Assembly: GCA_021732245.1 (NCBI GenBank)
Contig: JAKFVJ010000213.1
Span: 1 to 16,565, forward strand
DNA from: Candidatus Obscuribacterales bacterium
Lineage (GTDB): Bacteria; Cyanobacteriota; Vampirovibrionia; Obscuribacterales; Obscuribacteraceae
Direction of reading: 5' to 3'
Length of the DNA stretch: 16,565 nucleotides
Below the pieces are notes generated by a model. It made no database searches and had not been told where the DNA came from. It worked only from the letters and a program-made list of their open reading frames with translations. Position 1 is the first letter of the stretch. Each line of letters begins with the position of its first letter. The translations under genes were made by a program, and so were the position numbers. Positions 7,243 to 14,480 of this stretch are shown in pieces.

Positions 7243-7926
7243 CTACTCCTGCACTTTGCGGCTGCCAGTGCAGACGTCGCCTTCGGGGATGCCTTTAACC
7301 CACTCGTTCAATGACTTGGCACGGATTTGATTTAACTCGCACAAGCGCGACAACTTTGTAGCATCCTTGCCGGCGTCACTAGCGAGGGCAGACCAGGCGT
7401 CAGCGTCTGCACTAGCAAATGCGGACCAGGCGTCTTGGGCTTTCTTGAATTTGGCGGCGAATGATGGCTCGTCGTCGTGTTTTACTTTCACGGCTGATTG
7501 ATACAACTTACCGACTTCAGTGGTTGCATTAGTTAGCTTATTCTTTGTGTCAGTAACAATTGCGGGAGGACCGCTGAGAAGTTTTTTCAGATCGCTTGTA
7601 CGTTGTGTCGTTTGCTGAGCGACTGTTGCGGACCAACACATATCAAATGCAGAGCCGTAGTAATCGGGGTTGGTTTTTGCTTCCGGAAAGACAGAGTCAG
7701 TGTATGCATCACGGAATTTGATCCAAGCAAGCTCCGCTTGTTTGAGCTTTGTGATGAATTGATTATTCTCTGAATATTTCAGCAAGACTAGCTGGTACGT
7801 TTTGTTTAAAGCTTTATCCGCGCCACGTAAATCATTTGCGGACATGTTGCTCAACTGCATCTGATCCTGTGCCTGACCTGCAGTCGCCAATAGCAAAGTT
7901 GCGCCAAGAACGATATATTTTTTCAT
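7243..7926 (-). CDS. Secreted protein with two LprI/DUF1311-like halves
   Basis: A 227-residue protein with a signal peptide (MKKYIVLGATLLLATAGQA, cleavage likely after that Ala). The first half has the DUF1311/LprI pattern: LNKTYQLVLLKY, then a Lys-rich helix with AELAWIKFRDAY, then a Cys (MCWSATVAQQT) and TQRTSDLKKLL. The second half repeats it weakly: VGKLYQSAVKVK, KKAQDAWSAFASADADAW, then Cys (LCELNQ) and IRAKSLNEW. Known members include LprI, a lysozyme inhibitor; an inhibitor role here is only an extrapolation. A GTG three bases upstream is also open, but TAGGAG lies 5 nt before the ATG at 7926 and supports that start. That binding site overlaps the stop of the dehydratase gene, so the two are cotranscribed. 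Confidence 0.75.
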   Translation of the reverse strand: MKKYIVLGATLLLATAGQAQDQMQLSNMSANDLRGADKALNKTYQLVLLKYSENNQFITKLKQAELAWIKFRDAYTDSVFPEAKTNPDYYGSAFDMCWSATVAQQTTQRTSDLKKLLSGPPAIVTDTKNKLTNATTEVGKLYQSAVKVKHDDEPSFAAKFKKAQDAWSAFASADADAWSALASDAGKDATKLSRLCELNQIRAKSLNEWVKGIPEGDVCTGSRKVQE

Positions 7927-7934
7927 CACGACTC

Positions 7935-8921
7935 CTACATCGGTGATTTTCTATCTTTTGAATATTCACTAGCCCAGGCAAATACTTTATCAGGATTGAC
8001 ATTGCCACCACACATAATAACGGCTACTCGTTCACCTTCCTTAATTGGAATGAGACCACCGGTGAGTGCGGCAACGGAGCATGATGTTGCTGGTTCAACT
8101 AGTATTTTGTCTTCGGCCAGAAGTTCGAGCAGTGAAGCGATCGCCGATTGATCAGAGACGACGGCGATGTCTTCGATGTTGTTGTAGATGATGTCGAACT
8201 GTGGTTGTTCGGTGCGTTTGGCGCCGATACTTTCAGCTACTGATGTTATTGCGGGAAGCTCGACTATCTTTCCGGCTTTCCAACTACAGGACAGGGAGTC
8301 AGCACCTTGGGTTTCGACGCCGTACACGCGAGTGTTGGGACTAAAGTGTTTGACCGCGGAGATGATGCCGGAGATGAGTCCACCACCACCGATTGAGGCG
8401 ATGATTACATCGATGTTTTTTAGCTGATCGAACAATTCAGTTGCGATTGTTGCTTGACCGGCCATTACTTTTGGATCGTTGAATGGGTGGATATATGCTT
8501 TGCCATCTTTGCGTGCAACTTCTTGAGCTAACTTGTTGGCGTCATCCCATACTTGTCCATGTAATGTTACTTGCGCTTGCAACTGGTTGATGGCGTTTAC
8601 TTTTACATTGGGTGTGCCGATGGGGAGATAGACTTTGCAGGGGATGTTGAGTGTAGAGCAAGCGAGTGCAACACCCAATCCGTGATTGCCACCAGATGCG
8701 GTAACGACGCCTTTCTTGCGGACGTCTTCGGGGAGAGCGAGTATTGCGTTGAAGGCGCCGCGTACTTTAAATGAATGCGTGGGTTGAAATATCTCTAGTT
8801 TTAGGAAGATTTCGGCGTCGAGAGACTTGCTGAGCCGGCGGGAACGAATAACGGGGGTACACTCCAAATACGGAGCTAGACGGGCGGCGGCGGCTTTAAT
8901 GTCTTCTTGGCTTATTAGCAT
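7935..8921 (-). CDS. PLP-dependent threonine/serine dehydratase (short, catabolic-type)
   Basis: A 328-residue fold-type II PLP enzyme. K52 in SFKVRGA is the Schiff-base lysine, SGGNHG (76-81) is the substrate loop, and the glycine loop GGGGL (178-182) binds the PLP phosphate. A C-terminal CGGN (about 303-306) completes the pattern. The family deaminates L-threonine to 2-oxobutanoate and L-serine to pyruvate. There is no C-terminal ACT regulatory domain, so it resembles catabolic TdcB-type enzymes or serine racemase rather than feedback-inhibited IlvA. The sequence alone does not separate dehydratase from racemase. A promoter candidate lies just upstream, between this gene and repeat copy A, and the LprI-like gene follows within its stop region. 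Confidence 0.9.
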   Translation of the reverse strand: MLISQEDIKAAAARLAPYLECTPVIRSRRLSKSLDAEIFLKLEIFQPTHSFKVRGAFNAILALPEDVRKKGVVTASGGNHGLGVALACSTLNIPCKVYLPIGTPNVKVNAINQLQAQVTLHGQVWDDANKLAQEVARKDGKAYIHPFNDPKVMAGQATIATELFDQLKNIDVIIASIGGGGLISGIISAVKHFSPNTRVYGVETQGADSLSCSWKAGKIVELPAITSVAESIGAKRTEQPQFDIIYNNIEDIAVVSDQSAIASLLELLAEDKILVEPATSCSVAALTGGLIPIKEGERVAVIMCGGNVNPDKVFAWASEYSKDRKSPM

Positions 8922-8946
8922 TCAACACATCCCCATGCTAAGACGT

Positions 8947-8975
8947 ATTATGAACGTCCCAGGTTCCGGAGTAAA
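8947..8975 (-). promoter_or_regulatory. Candidate promoter for the dehydratase/LprI-like unit
   Basis: On the minus strand TTTACT (8970-8975) and CATAAT (8947-8952) have a 17-bp spacer. The expected transcription start is about 20 nt before the ATG at 8921. The site lies between repeat copy A and the gene, so a new transcript would start after the repeat. The call rests on consensus and position only. Confidence 0.45.
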
Positions 8976-8981
8976 CCCCAG

Positions 8982-9097
8982 CTTTGTCATACTGAGCAAA
9001 GCGAAGAATCTGCCGTAACTAAACGAAGTTCAAGTCGATCAACTTGACCATGTATACGCACGGCAGATTCTTCGGCTAAAGCCTCAGAATGACAAAG
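8982..9097. repeat. Palindromic 3'-end repeat, copy A
   Basis: The core interval 8983-9096 is 114 bp. The left arm begins TTTGTCATACTGAGC and continues AAAGCGAAGAATCTGCCG. The right arm is its inverted partner, ending CCTCAGAATGACAAA. The right arm has 3 extra bases forming a small GGCTAAAGCC palindrome where the left arm has GCAAAGC. The core holds its own dyad, TCAAGT (9030-9035) and ACTTGA (9042-9047). The copy directly abuts the TGA of the 9098-10012 gene and lies before the promoter candidate of the dehydratase gene, a place suited to a terminator or an mRNA 3'-end stabiliser. No target-site duplication is evident. Confidence 0.92.
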
Positions 9098-10012
9098 TCA
9101 AAGTGGGACCTTCGCCGATAACAACTTGGCGGGGATGCGGCGGTCGTCGGCGTCGCTTACTAGGAGGACTTCGCCGTCCCAGTTTGGCAACATGGATTTC
9201 TGTGCAATCCATACTCCTTCGACTTTATCGGGGAAGTCGAGGGTGTGTTGGTGAATGACTTGGAAGTTGTAGTCTAGAATGCCGACAACCGAGCCAAGCG
9301 CTACGCCGTCGTCGTAAGGGTTGTCTGTGTCTTCTGCAGTGGCAACGAATACGATGTGCTTGTCGTCTAGTGTGCATGCATCCGTGAAGGATAGGGGGAC
9401 GTTTTCGATGTGGCGTAAAGAACAGCGAGTGACACAGACCAAACAACTTGCGTCGACTTTTCTTTCCGCAAATAACGAAGCAGCAAATTTCTTGTAATCG
9501 AGCGTGATGATAGCGTTTTCGCCATTGGTGTTATTACCGCGCTGAAACAACAACACTACATCGCGAAATATTGTTGCGCCCTCAATGTTTAAGCCATTGA
9601 TATGCGAGCTAAGCGCATTAAATAGCTGAGAAAAATCAACGGCATGTACTTTACCTATCTCACCATTGGGTCCAGCTACAACCAACGAACCGCGCACTCG
9701 ATTATTTCTAGAGCCAGAAGGAATTAGGAGCAGCCCAGTGTCATCGGGCATAAGCAAGATTGCTTCTATGTCCGGTTTTTCCCTCTTACGTAGCTTGTAG
9801 TTGGTGCTTAATATCCCATCAAACAACGTATAAAGCTTCCCTGCATCCATTGAATCAACAGGAAATACGCCGACGGACAATTCATCATCGGCAGCTATAT
9901 ACATCCACTTTTTGATGCGGGCAAGTCCGCTGCCTGCGGAAAGAAATGGTGTTCCATCATCAGCGCAAGGACTAATGTTTAACTCACGTACAACTTTTAC
10001 GGGAAGCTTCAT
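9098..10012 (-). CDS. Unknown protein, probable beta-strand-rich (propeller-like)
   Basis: A 304-residue protein that I do not recognise with confidence. It is rich in short hydrophobic strand segments alternating with turns (for example GLLLIPSGS, DVVLLFQRG, HIVFVATAED, VGILDYNF, GEVLLVSDAD). This suggests a beta-propeller; it recalls the DUF6929 group, but I cannot confirm that. There is no signal peptide or membrane segment. The ATG overlaps the TGA of the NUDIX gene (ATGA), so it is the third gene of an xth-NUDIX operon, and a role near nucleotide or sugar-nucleotide handling is possible but unsupported. Its stop directly borders repeat copy A. Confidence 0.85.
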   Translation of the reverse strand: MKLPVKVVRELNISPCADDGTPFLSAGSGLARIKKWMYIAADDELSVGVFPVDSMDAGKLYTLFDGILSTNYKLRKREKPDIEAILLMPDDTGLLLIPSGSRNNRVRGSLVVAGPNGEIGKVHAVDFSQLFNALSSHINGLNIEGATIFRDVVLLFQRGNNTNGENAIITLDYKKFAASLFAERKVDASCLVCVTRCSLRHIENVPLSFTDACTLDDKHIVFVATAEDTDNPYDDGVALGSVVGILDYNFQVIHQHTLDFPDKVEGVWIAQKSMLPNWDGEVLLVSDADDRRIPAKLLSAKVPL

Positions 10013-10560
10013 TTCTTGTGCAAATCCAGCATATGAAATGCGGTGATAACCAAAGCATGCATTATTTCGCCTTTGCGAATCATCTCTGGAATGTCTTTCA
10101 AAGGAATTTGCACGATTTCAATGTCTTCGGTCGTATCAAACACAGGATCTTGCACTTTACGAACATTGAGTGCTACATAAGAATCGCAGACATTATCTTG
10201 CAATGCAGGATTTGGGTGATTAGTGCCCAGGTGAATGACTTCTTCAGCAACATATCCGGTTTCTTCTAGTAGCTCGCGAGTCGCAGCTACGATTGATTCT
10301 TCACCTGGATCTACCATGCCGCCGGGGACTTCCAGCGTCAGTTCACGAATACCGTGACGGAACTGCTTGACCATAATGACGTTACCTTCCGGCGTCACCG
10401 GAATTATGTTGATCCAGTTGTGTGGCTTGATGACGTAGAAGCTGAATTCCGTGCCTTTCTTTCTGCCTTCGTTGCGTGAAAGATTGCGCTTGACGGTGAA
10501 GACTCGACAGTCGGCGACTTGCTCGCTTTCTAGGAGGCTCCAGTATTGTGAATGTGTCAT
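10009..10560 (-). CDS. NUDIX hydrolase, ADP-ribose pyrophosphatase-like
   Basis: A 183-residue protein with a Nudix box at about 81-103: G-x5-E87-x7-R95-E96-L-x-E99-E100-x-G102, preceded by LEVPGG, a combination common in ADP-sugar pyrophosphatases. The last box position is Tyr rather than an aliphatic residue. Enzymes of this type hydrolyse X-linked nucleoside diphosphates such as ADP-ribose; the true substrate is not readable. The ATG follows the exonuclease stop by 2 bp, and its own stop overlaps the next gene, so it is the middle gene of a three-gene operon. The link with a DNA repair nuclease suits a nucleotide clean-up role, but this is inference from context. Confidence 0.92.
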   Translation of the reverse strand: MTHSQYWSLLESEQVADCRVFTVKRNLSRNEGRKKGTEFSFYVIKPHNWINIIPVTPEGNVIMVKQFRHGIRELTLEVPGGMVDPGEESIVAATRELLEETGYVAEEVIHLGTNHPNPALQDNVCDSYVALNVRKVQDPVFDTTEDIEIVQIPLKDIPEMIRKGEIMHALVITAFHMLDLHKK

Positions 10561-10562
10561 TT

Positions 10563-11336
10563 CTAGATTTTTAGTGTTAGGGTTACAGGGCAGTGATCTG
10601 AGCCGAGGATTTGATGCTCAATTGTCGCATTGTTTAGCATCTTTTCCAACTTGTCTTCAGCAAAGAAGTAGTCAATGCGCCAGCCGACATTTCTTTCACG
10701 AGCAGCGGTACGCATATGCCACCAAGAATACTTGTGTGGTTCTTTGTCGTACGCACGGAATGTGTCGATGAATCCGGCTTCGACGAATTCGTCCATCCAG
10801 GCGCGTTCACTCGGCAAGAATCCGGAGACGTCTACATTGTCTTTAGGACGAGCTAGGTCAATTTCCTTGTGCGCTGTGTTGAAGTCACCGCATACGATAA
10901 TTCCCTTGCCCTTCTTCTTCAGCTTGCCACAGAATTTCAAGAACTCGTCATAGAAGTCGAGTTTGAACTGCAAGCGCTCTTCGTTTTTCTTGCCGTTGGG
11001 GAAGTAGACGTTGAGCAAGTAAAAGTCCGCGTACTCCGCCACCAGCATGCGTCCCTCGCTGTCAAAACGTGGCTTGCCCATGCCGTAGGCGATGGAGAGT
11101 GGTTCTTCTTTCGTGTAGATAGTCGTCCCACTATAGCCACGCTTTGATGCGTGATTCCAATATGAGGCATAACCTTTCGGCTTCAGCAACTCAGGTGTGA
11201 GTTGATCTTCCGAGATTTTGTTTTCCTGCAAGCAAACGATATCGGCTTTGTCTTTTTCCATCCATTCGAAGAAGCCTTTTTTGGCCACCGCGCGGATGCC
11301 GTTAACGTTCCAGCAAGAGAGTTTTAGTTTTGCCAT
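10563..11336 (-). CDS. xth: Exodeoxyribonuclease III (AP endonuclease)
   Basis: A 257-residue member of the Mg-dependent exonuclease/endonuclease/phosphatase family, of normal length. Key motifs are NVNGIRA (10-16), the metal ligand E38 in CLQE, GDFN (150-153), GWRIDYF (218-224) and the C-terminal SDHCPV (246-251) with the catalytic Asp-His. Members cut DNA 5' to abasic sites and degrade one strand 3' to 5' in base-excision repair. It is the first gene of an operon with the NUDIX hydrolase and the unknown 304-residue protein. Its ATG is only 18 bp from repeat copy B. Any private promoter must therefore overlap the repeat, or transcription comes through from alanine dehydrogenase. Confidence 0.97.
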   Translation of the reverse strand: MAKLKLSCWNVNGIRAVAKKGFFEWMEKDKADIVCLQENKISEDQLTPELLKPKGYASYWNHASKRGYSGTTIYTKEEPLSIAYGMGKPRFDSEGRMLVAEYADFYLLNVYFPNGKKNEERLQFKLDFYDEFLKFCGKLKKKGKGIIVCGDFNTAHKEIDLARPKDNVDVSGFLPSERAWMDEFVEAGFIDTFRAYDKEPHKYSWWHMRTAARERNVGWRIDYFFAEDKLEKMLNNATIEHQILGSDHCPVTLTLKI

Positions 11337-11354
11337 AGAATCCGTATTAGTCCT

Positions 11355-11468
11355 TTTGTCATTCTGAGCAGAGCGAAGAATCTACCGTAACTTATCAAGG
11401 AATATTGTAAGCAGATGAACGTCGTTAACCTGCGGCAGATTCTTCGGCTAAAGCCTCAGAATGACAAA
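11355..11468. repeat. Palindromic 3'-end repeat, copy B
   Basis: A 114-bp copy. The left arm starts TTTGTCATTCTGAGCAGAGC and the right arm ends with GGCTAAAGCC then TCAGAATGACAAA. The core is unlike copy A but has its own imperfect dyad over 11391-11411 (CTTA, bulged T, CAA paired with TTG, TAAG). The copy starts 27 nt after the alanine dehydrogenase stop and ends 18 nt before the exonuclease III start codon. Orientation relative to the upstream gene is the same as in copy A. Confidence 0.92.
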
Positions 11469-11495
11469 GACTGAGTCGATTTACCGTGTTCGGTT

Positions 11496-12596
11496 TTACG
11501 CGGTTGCCATCGAGGCACCAACTGCTTCAGCAACAGCTGGGTGAATGATCTTGCCTTCGTGGATGTTGACGCCCTTAGCGAGTGCCGGATCATCCAATGT
11601 AGCCTGATAACCGAAGTTAGCCAACTTAATTGCGTATGGCAATGTTGCGTTGGTCAATGCACGAGTCGATGTCCACGGTACTGCACCTGGAATGTTGGCG
11701 ACGCCGTAGTGTACGACGCCTTCCCAAACATAAGTTGGTGCGGAGTGTGTGGTGGACTTGATTGTCTCGATGCAACCGCCTTGGTCGACAGATACGTCGA
11801 CGATGACAGCGCCCGGCTTCATCTTCTTAACCATGTCGGCTGTGACAATGCGTGGAGCTTGTTTGCCCGGGATAAGTACTGCGCCGATAACGAGATCTGC
11901 AGATGGCAACAAGTTATCGAGGTAGTGACCTGTTGAGAATACTGTTTTTACTTGACCGTGGAAAATATCATCCAAGTAGCGCAAACGATCGAGTGAGAGA
12001 TCAAACATTGTTACGCGAGCACCGAGACCAAGAGCGATCTTCGCTGCGTTTGTTCCGACGATACCTGCACCGATAATGATTACTTCGCCTGGGTCAACAC
12101 CAGGAACGCCACCGAGAAGAACTCCGCGACCGCCCATTGGTTTCTCCAAATAGGTGGCGCCTATCTGTGTCGCCAATCTTCCTGCGATTTCACTCATTGG
12201 TGTGAGCAATGGCAATGCGCCATTTGCAGTTTGAACTGTTTCGTAAGCAATACAGGTTGCACCGGTTTTGCAGAGGTCGTTGGTTAGTTTCGGGTGAGCA
12301 GCCAGGTGGAGATACGTGAAGAGAAGCTGTCCCTTGCGGAGCATGGCCACTTCGGAGGCTTGCGGCTCTTTGACCTTCAAGATGAGGTCGGACTCACCAA
12401 ACACGGATTGAGCATCCGGCAATATCTTGGCGCCGGCTTTCTTGAACTCGTCGTCGGTGATGCCACTGCCAAGACCGGCTCCACTTTGAATGTAGACGGT
12501 GTGGTTATTAGCAACCAGGGCGGCTGTGCCTGCGGTGGTTAGAGCGACTCTGTACTCGTTGTCCAATATTTCTTTCGGAACACCAACTTTAGCCAA
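11496..12596 (-). CDS. ald: Alanine dehydrogenase, TTG start
   Basis: A 366-residue enzyme that interconverts L-alanine and pyruvate plus ammonia with NAD. Active-site residues by family comparison are R16 (NEYRV), K76 (VKEP), H97 (YLHLAAH) and D271 (SVDQGG). The nucleotide-binding loop is GAGIVG (176-181). All are one position beyond the M. tuberculosis numbering as I remember it. No ATG occurs near the 5' end. A TTG at 12594-12596 gives MAKVGVPKEI, the expected N-terminus, and has GGAGGG 6 nt upstream. An in-frame TTG at 12609-12611 would overlap that binding site and add five residues, so it is rejected. The gene is monocistronic or reads through repeat B into xth. It is divergent from the thiolase gene. 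Confidence 0.96.
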   Translation of the reverse strand: MAKVGVPKEILDNEYRVALTTAGTAALVANNHTVYIQSGAGLGSGITDDEFKKAGAKILPDAQSVFGESDLILKVKEPQASEVAMLRKGQLLFTYLHLAAHPKLTNDLCKTGATCIAYETVQTANGALPLLTPMSEIAGRLATQIGATYLEKPMGGRGVLLGGVPGVDPGEVIIIGAGIVGTNAAKIALGLGARVTMFDLSLDRLRYLDDIFHGQVKTVFSTGHYLDNLLPSADLVIGAVLIPGKQAPRIVTADMVKKMKPGAVIVDVSVDQGGCIETIKSTTHSAPTYVWEGVVHYGVANIPGAVPWTSTRALTNATLPYAIKLANFGYQATLDDPALAKGVNIHEGKIIHPAVAEAVGASMATA

Positions 12597-12602
12597 GGCT
12601 AG

Positions 12603-12608
12603 ACCCTC
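12603..12608 (-). promoter_or_regulatory. Ribosome binding site deciding the ald TTG start
   Basis: GGAGGG on the minus strand lies 6 nt before the TTG at 12594-12596. It is the strongest Shine-Dalgarno match near this gene and rules out the longer TTG-initiated reading. Confidence 0.75.
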
Positions 12609-12682
12609 CAATTGCTACATAATTCTGCAATACTAAGCAGATCGCTCATTTTAGCGTGACAATTATGGATACAAGATGTCCA

Positions 12683-12711
12683 TTGATACTTGTTTTAGAA
12701 TTGTCTAAATC
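12683..12711 (+). promoter_or_regulatory. Possible thiolase promoter overlapping an inverted repeat
   Basis: In the 137-bp gap between divergent ald and the thiolase gene, TTGATA (12683-12688) lies 17 bp before TAAATC (12706-12711). The latter is a weak -10 match. A perfect inverted repeat with 6-bp arms, TTTAGA and TCTAAA (12694-12709), covers the spacer and most of the -10, as an operator would. It is AT-rich and short, so chance is not excluded. Confidence 0.3.
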
Positions 12712-12733
12712 TTTTACCACCCGGATGTTAAAA

Positions 12734-13912
12734 ATGAATCAGAAAGAAATTGTGATTATTGACGGCGCACGCACAGCCTTTGGGGCTTTCGGCGGCAGTC
12801 TCGCCAACCAGAGCGCAACGGACCTTGCTGTCTACGCCACACGCGGCGCCATTGAACGCTCGGGCGTCGACCCGCAGCTGGTCGACCAGGTAGTAGTCGG
12901 CAACGTCATTCACAGCGGGAAAGACACGATTTACATTGGACGCCACGTGGCTTTGCGCTCGGGCTTGGAGATGGAAACACCAGGGTTGTCGCTCAACTTG
13001 CTATGCGGATCAGGCGTGTATGCCGTCGCGCAGTCGGGCATGTTGATCAACTCGGACCAGGCTTCGATGTCGGTCGCCGTCGGCACGGATGCGTTGTCGA
13101 TGACGCCCTACTTGAGCTGGAGCACGCGTTGGGGACAGCGCATGGGTCATGCGGAGTTGTTCGACGGCTTGGATATTCGCGACACATTGCCGAATGCATC
13201 GATGGGCGAAACCGCTGAGAATTTGCAAGCGAAATTCAACATCAGTCGTGAAGCGCAAGATTAATTTGCTTGCTTGAGTCAATCGCGATTTAAGAAGGCA
13301 GTGGATGCCGGTCGTTGGGCGCAGGAAATTGTGCCGATTACATTGACAGACAAAAAAGGCAAAACGACAATCATCGACAAAGACGAACACGCACGCGAAA
13401 CAAATATGGAATCGCTCGGCAAGTTGCGTCCCGTCTTCAAGAAAGACGGCTCGGTGACAGCAGGCAACGCCTGCGGTATCGTCGATGGTGCAGCCGCTGT
13501 TATGGTCACATCGATGGATTACGCAGAGAAGTTGAACTTGAAGCCGATGTGCCGCGTAGTGTCATGGGCAGTTACTGGCGTGCCACCAGAAATCATGGGT
13601 ATCGGTCCCGTGTATGCAATCCCACTCGCACTGCGTCGCGCCAAGCTAACTCTCGACGATATTGACTTGATCGAGATAAACGAAGCCTTCGCCGTACAAT
13701 ACCTCGCGTGTGAAAAAGAGCTAGGTCTCGACCGCAATAAGGTAAACGTAAACGGTGGAGCAATTGCCGTCGGCCATCCTTTCGGCGCGTCCGGCACACG
13801 TCTCATCCTGACCATAGGCAAAGAGTTGCAAGCCCGCAACTTGCGCTACGGTCTCGTCAGCCTGTGCGTCGGCTCCGGCATGGGCATCGCCATGGTGCTG
13901 GAACGAATTTAG
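12734..13912 (+). pseudogene. Acetyl-CoA acetyltransferase (thiolase) interrupted by one in-frame TAA
   Basis: The frame from ATG 12734 to the stop at 13910-13912 spans 392 codons, the normal thiolase length, but codon 177 (13262-13264) is TAA. Both sides are clear thiolase in the same frame. Before the stop are ARTAFGAFGG (12-21), C91 in LLCGSG and MGETAEN. After it come FACLSQ, NEAFAVQ, H348 in GGAIAVGHPFGASG and C378 in CVGSGMGIAM. All three catalytic residues are intact. Usual thiolases have an acidic or small residue at the stop position (QD-x-FA), so one G to T change in GAA would explain it. A TTG at 13274 could start the second part but has no ribosome binding site. If intact, the enzyme would condense two acetyl-CoA to acetoacetyl-CoA. 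A recent mutation and a sequencing error are both possible. ATG 12725 is an alternative start. Confidence 0.88.
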
Positions 13913-13925
13913 AAACGCTCCACCA

Positions 13926-14042
13926 CTTTGTCATTCTGAGCGAAGCGAAGAATCTACCGCAACGATCCAACGTTCGTCGTTATACAGACGAACCAAGTTT
14001 ACTCACGGCAGATTCTTCGGCTAAAGCCTCAGAATGACAAAG
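13926..14042. repeat. Palindromic 3'-end repeat, copy C
   Basis: The core interval 13927-14041 is 115 bp. The left arm is TTTGTCATTCTGAGCGAAGC with GAAGAATCTACCG following; the right arm ends with GGCTAAAGCC then TCAGAATGACAAA. The core carries a dyad GTTCGTC (13972-13978) and GACGAAC (13987-13993) unrelated to the cores of the other copies. It fills the gap between convergent genes: 13 bp after the thiolase stop and 8 bp from the stop of the 14051 gene. The GGCTAAAGCC arm faces the minus-strand gene, as in copies A and B. Confidence 0.92.
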
Positions 14043-14050
14043 CGGAAACT

Positions 14051-14359
14051 TCAATTCCAATAAGTAACGTGTTTATTCACTTTCGTCGGCGTCGGATCTT
14101 CATATCCCTCCCGACAATACACGTACTTCTTATACGGATTCTTCTTCACCGGTGCCTGATAAATTCCATGCCCCATCGAATACGCCGCTGGCAGCACAAC
14201 CGGCGGAGGTGGTGGCACTAAGTAATTACGCGACTTCTTCACATGCTTACGCGCAGGACGAGGCTTCGCAAACGCCTCGCTGGAGAATTGAAGGTCTAGA
14301 CCAATCGCCGTCGCCAACAGAATCAGAACTAGAAGAGCAATATTACTTTTTGTTCTCAA
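14051..14359 (-). CDS. Small exported protein with proline run, function unknown
   Basis: A 102-residue protein. An N-terminal hydrophobic stretch after MRTK and an EAFA site near residues 28-31 indicate a signal peptide with cleavage before KPRPARKH. The mature part is very basic (ARKHVKKSR), has five prolines in a row (VPPPPPV) and a Tyr-rich, Lys-rich C-terminus with one Cys. I do not recognise a family. The start is TTG (14357-14359), since no ATG or GTG fits; GAGGAGGA lies about 11 nt upstream and AAGG nearer. It reads toward repeat copy C. A gene on the same strand ends about 120 bp upstream, separated by a strong hairpin. Confidence 0.65.
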   Translation of the reverse strand: MRTKSNIALLVLILLATAIGLDLQFSSEAFAKPRPARKHVKKSRNYLVPPPPPVVLPAAYSMGHGIYQAPVKKNPYKKYVYCREGYEDPTPTKVNKHVTYWN

Positions 14360-14414
14360 GGGACCTTAAATCCTCCTCATCCCGCATTGTAGCATTTACT
14401 CCGTTTAATGAACG

Positions 14415-14442
14415 CAAGGGCCTCTTTTTATGGAGGCCCTTG
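14415..14442. terminator. Strong hairpin, probable terminator after the 14481-14840 gene
   Basis: A perfect 10-bp stem, CAAGGGCCTC (14415-14424) and GAGGCCCTTG (14433-14442), with an 8-nt loop. It lies about 40 bp after the stop of the 14481 gene on the minus strand and before the start of the 14051 gene. The T-run after the stem is clearer on the plus strand (TGCTTTT) than on the minus strand, although the genes here are on the minus strand. It may act in both directions. Confidence 0.65.
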
Positions 14443-14480
14443 TGCTTTTGGCATGGGAGGGTTCGAGGCAAAACTTTGAT

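Noticed and set aside
12656..12733. Longer thiolase start at GTG 12656
   Set aside because: The extra 26 residues do not resemble a thiolase N-terminus and run across the promoter candidate and inverted repeat. ATG 12734 gives the usual start.
13262..13264. Programmed recoding of the thiolase TAA
   Set aside because: TAA is not a selenocysteine or pyrrolysine codon, no recoding hairpin is evident just after it, and other genes here end normally with TAA, TAG and TGA, so the code is standard.
13274..13912. Second thiolase part as a separate gene starting at TTG 13274
   Set aside because: No ribosome binding site precedes it, it continues the same frame, and half a thiolase lacks the nucleophile Cys. 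An interrupted single gene is simpler.
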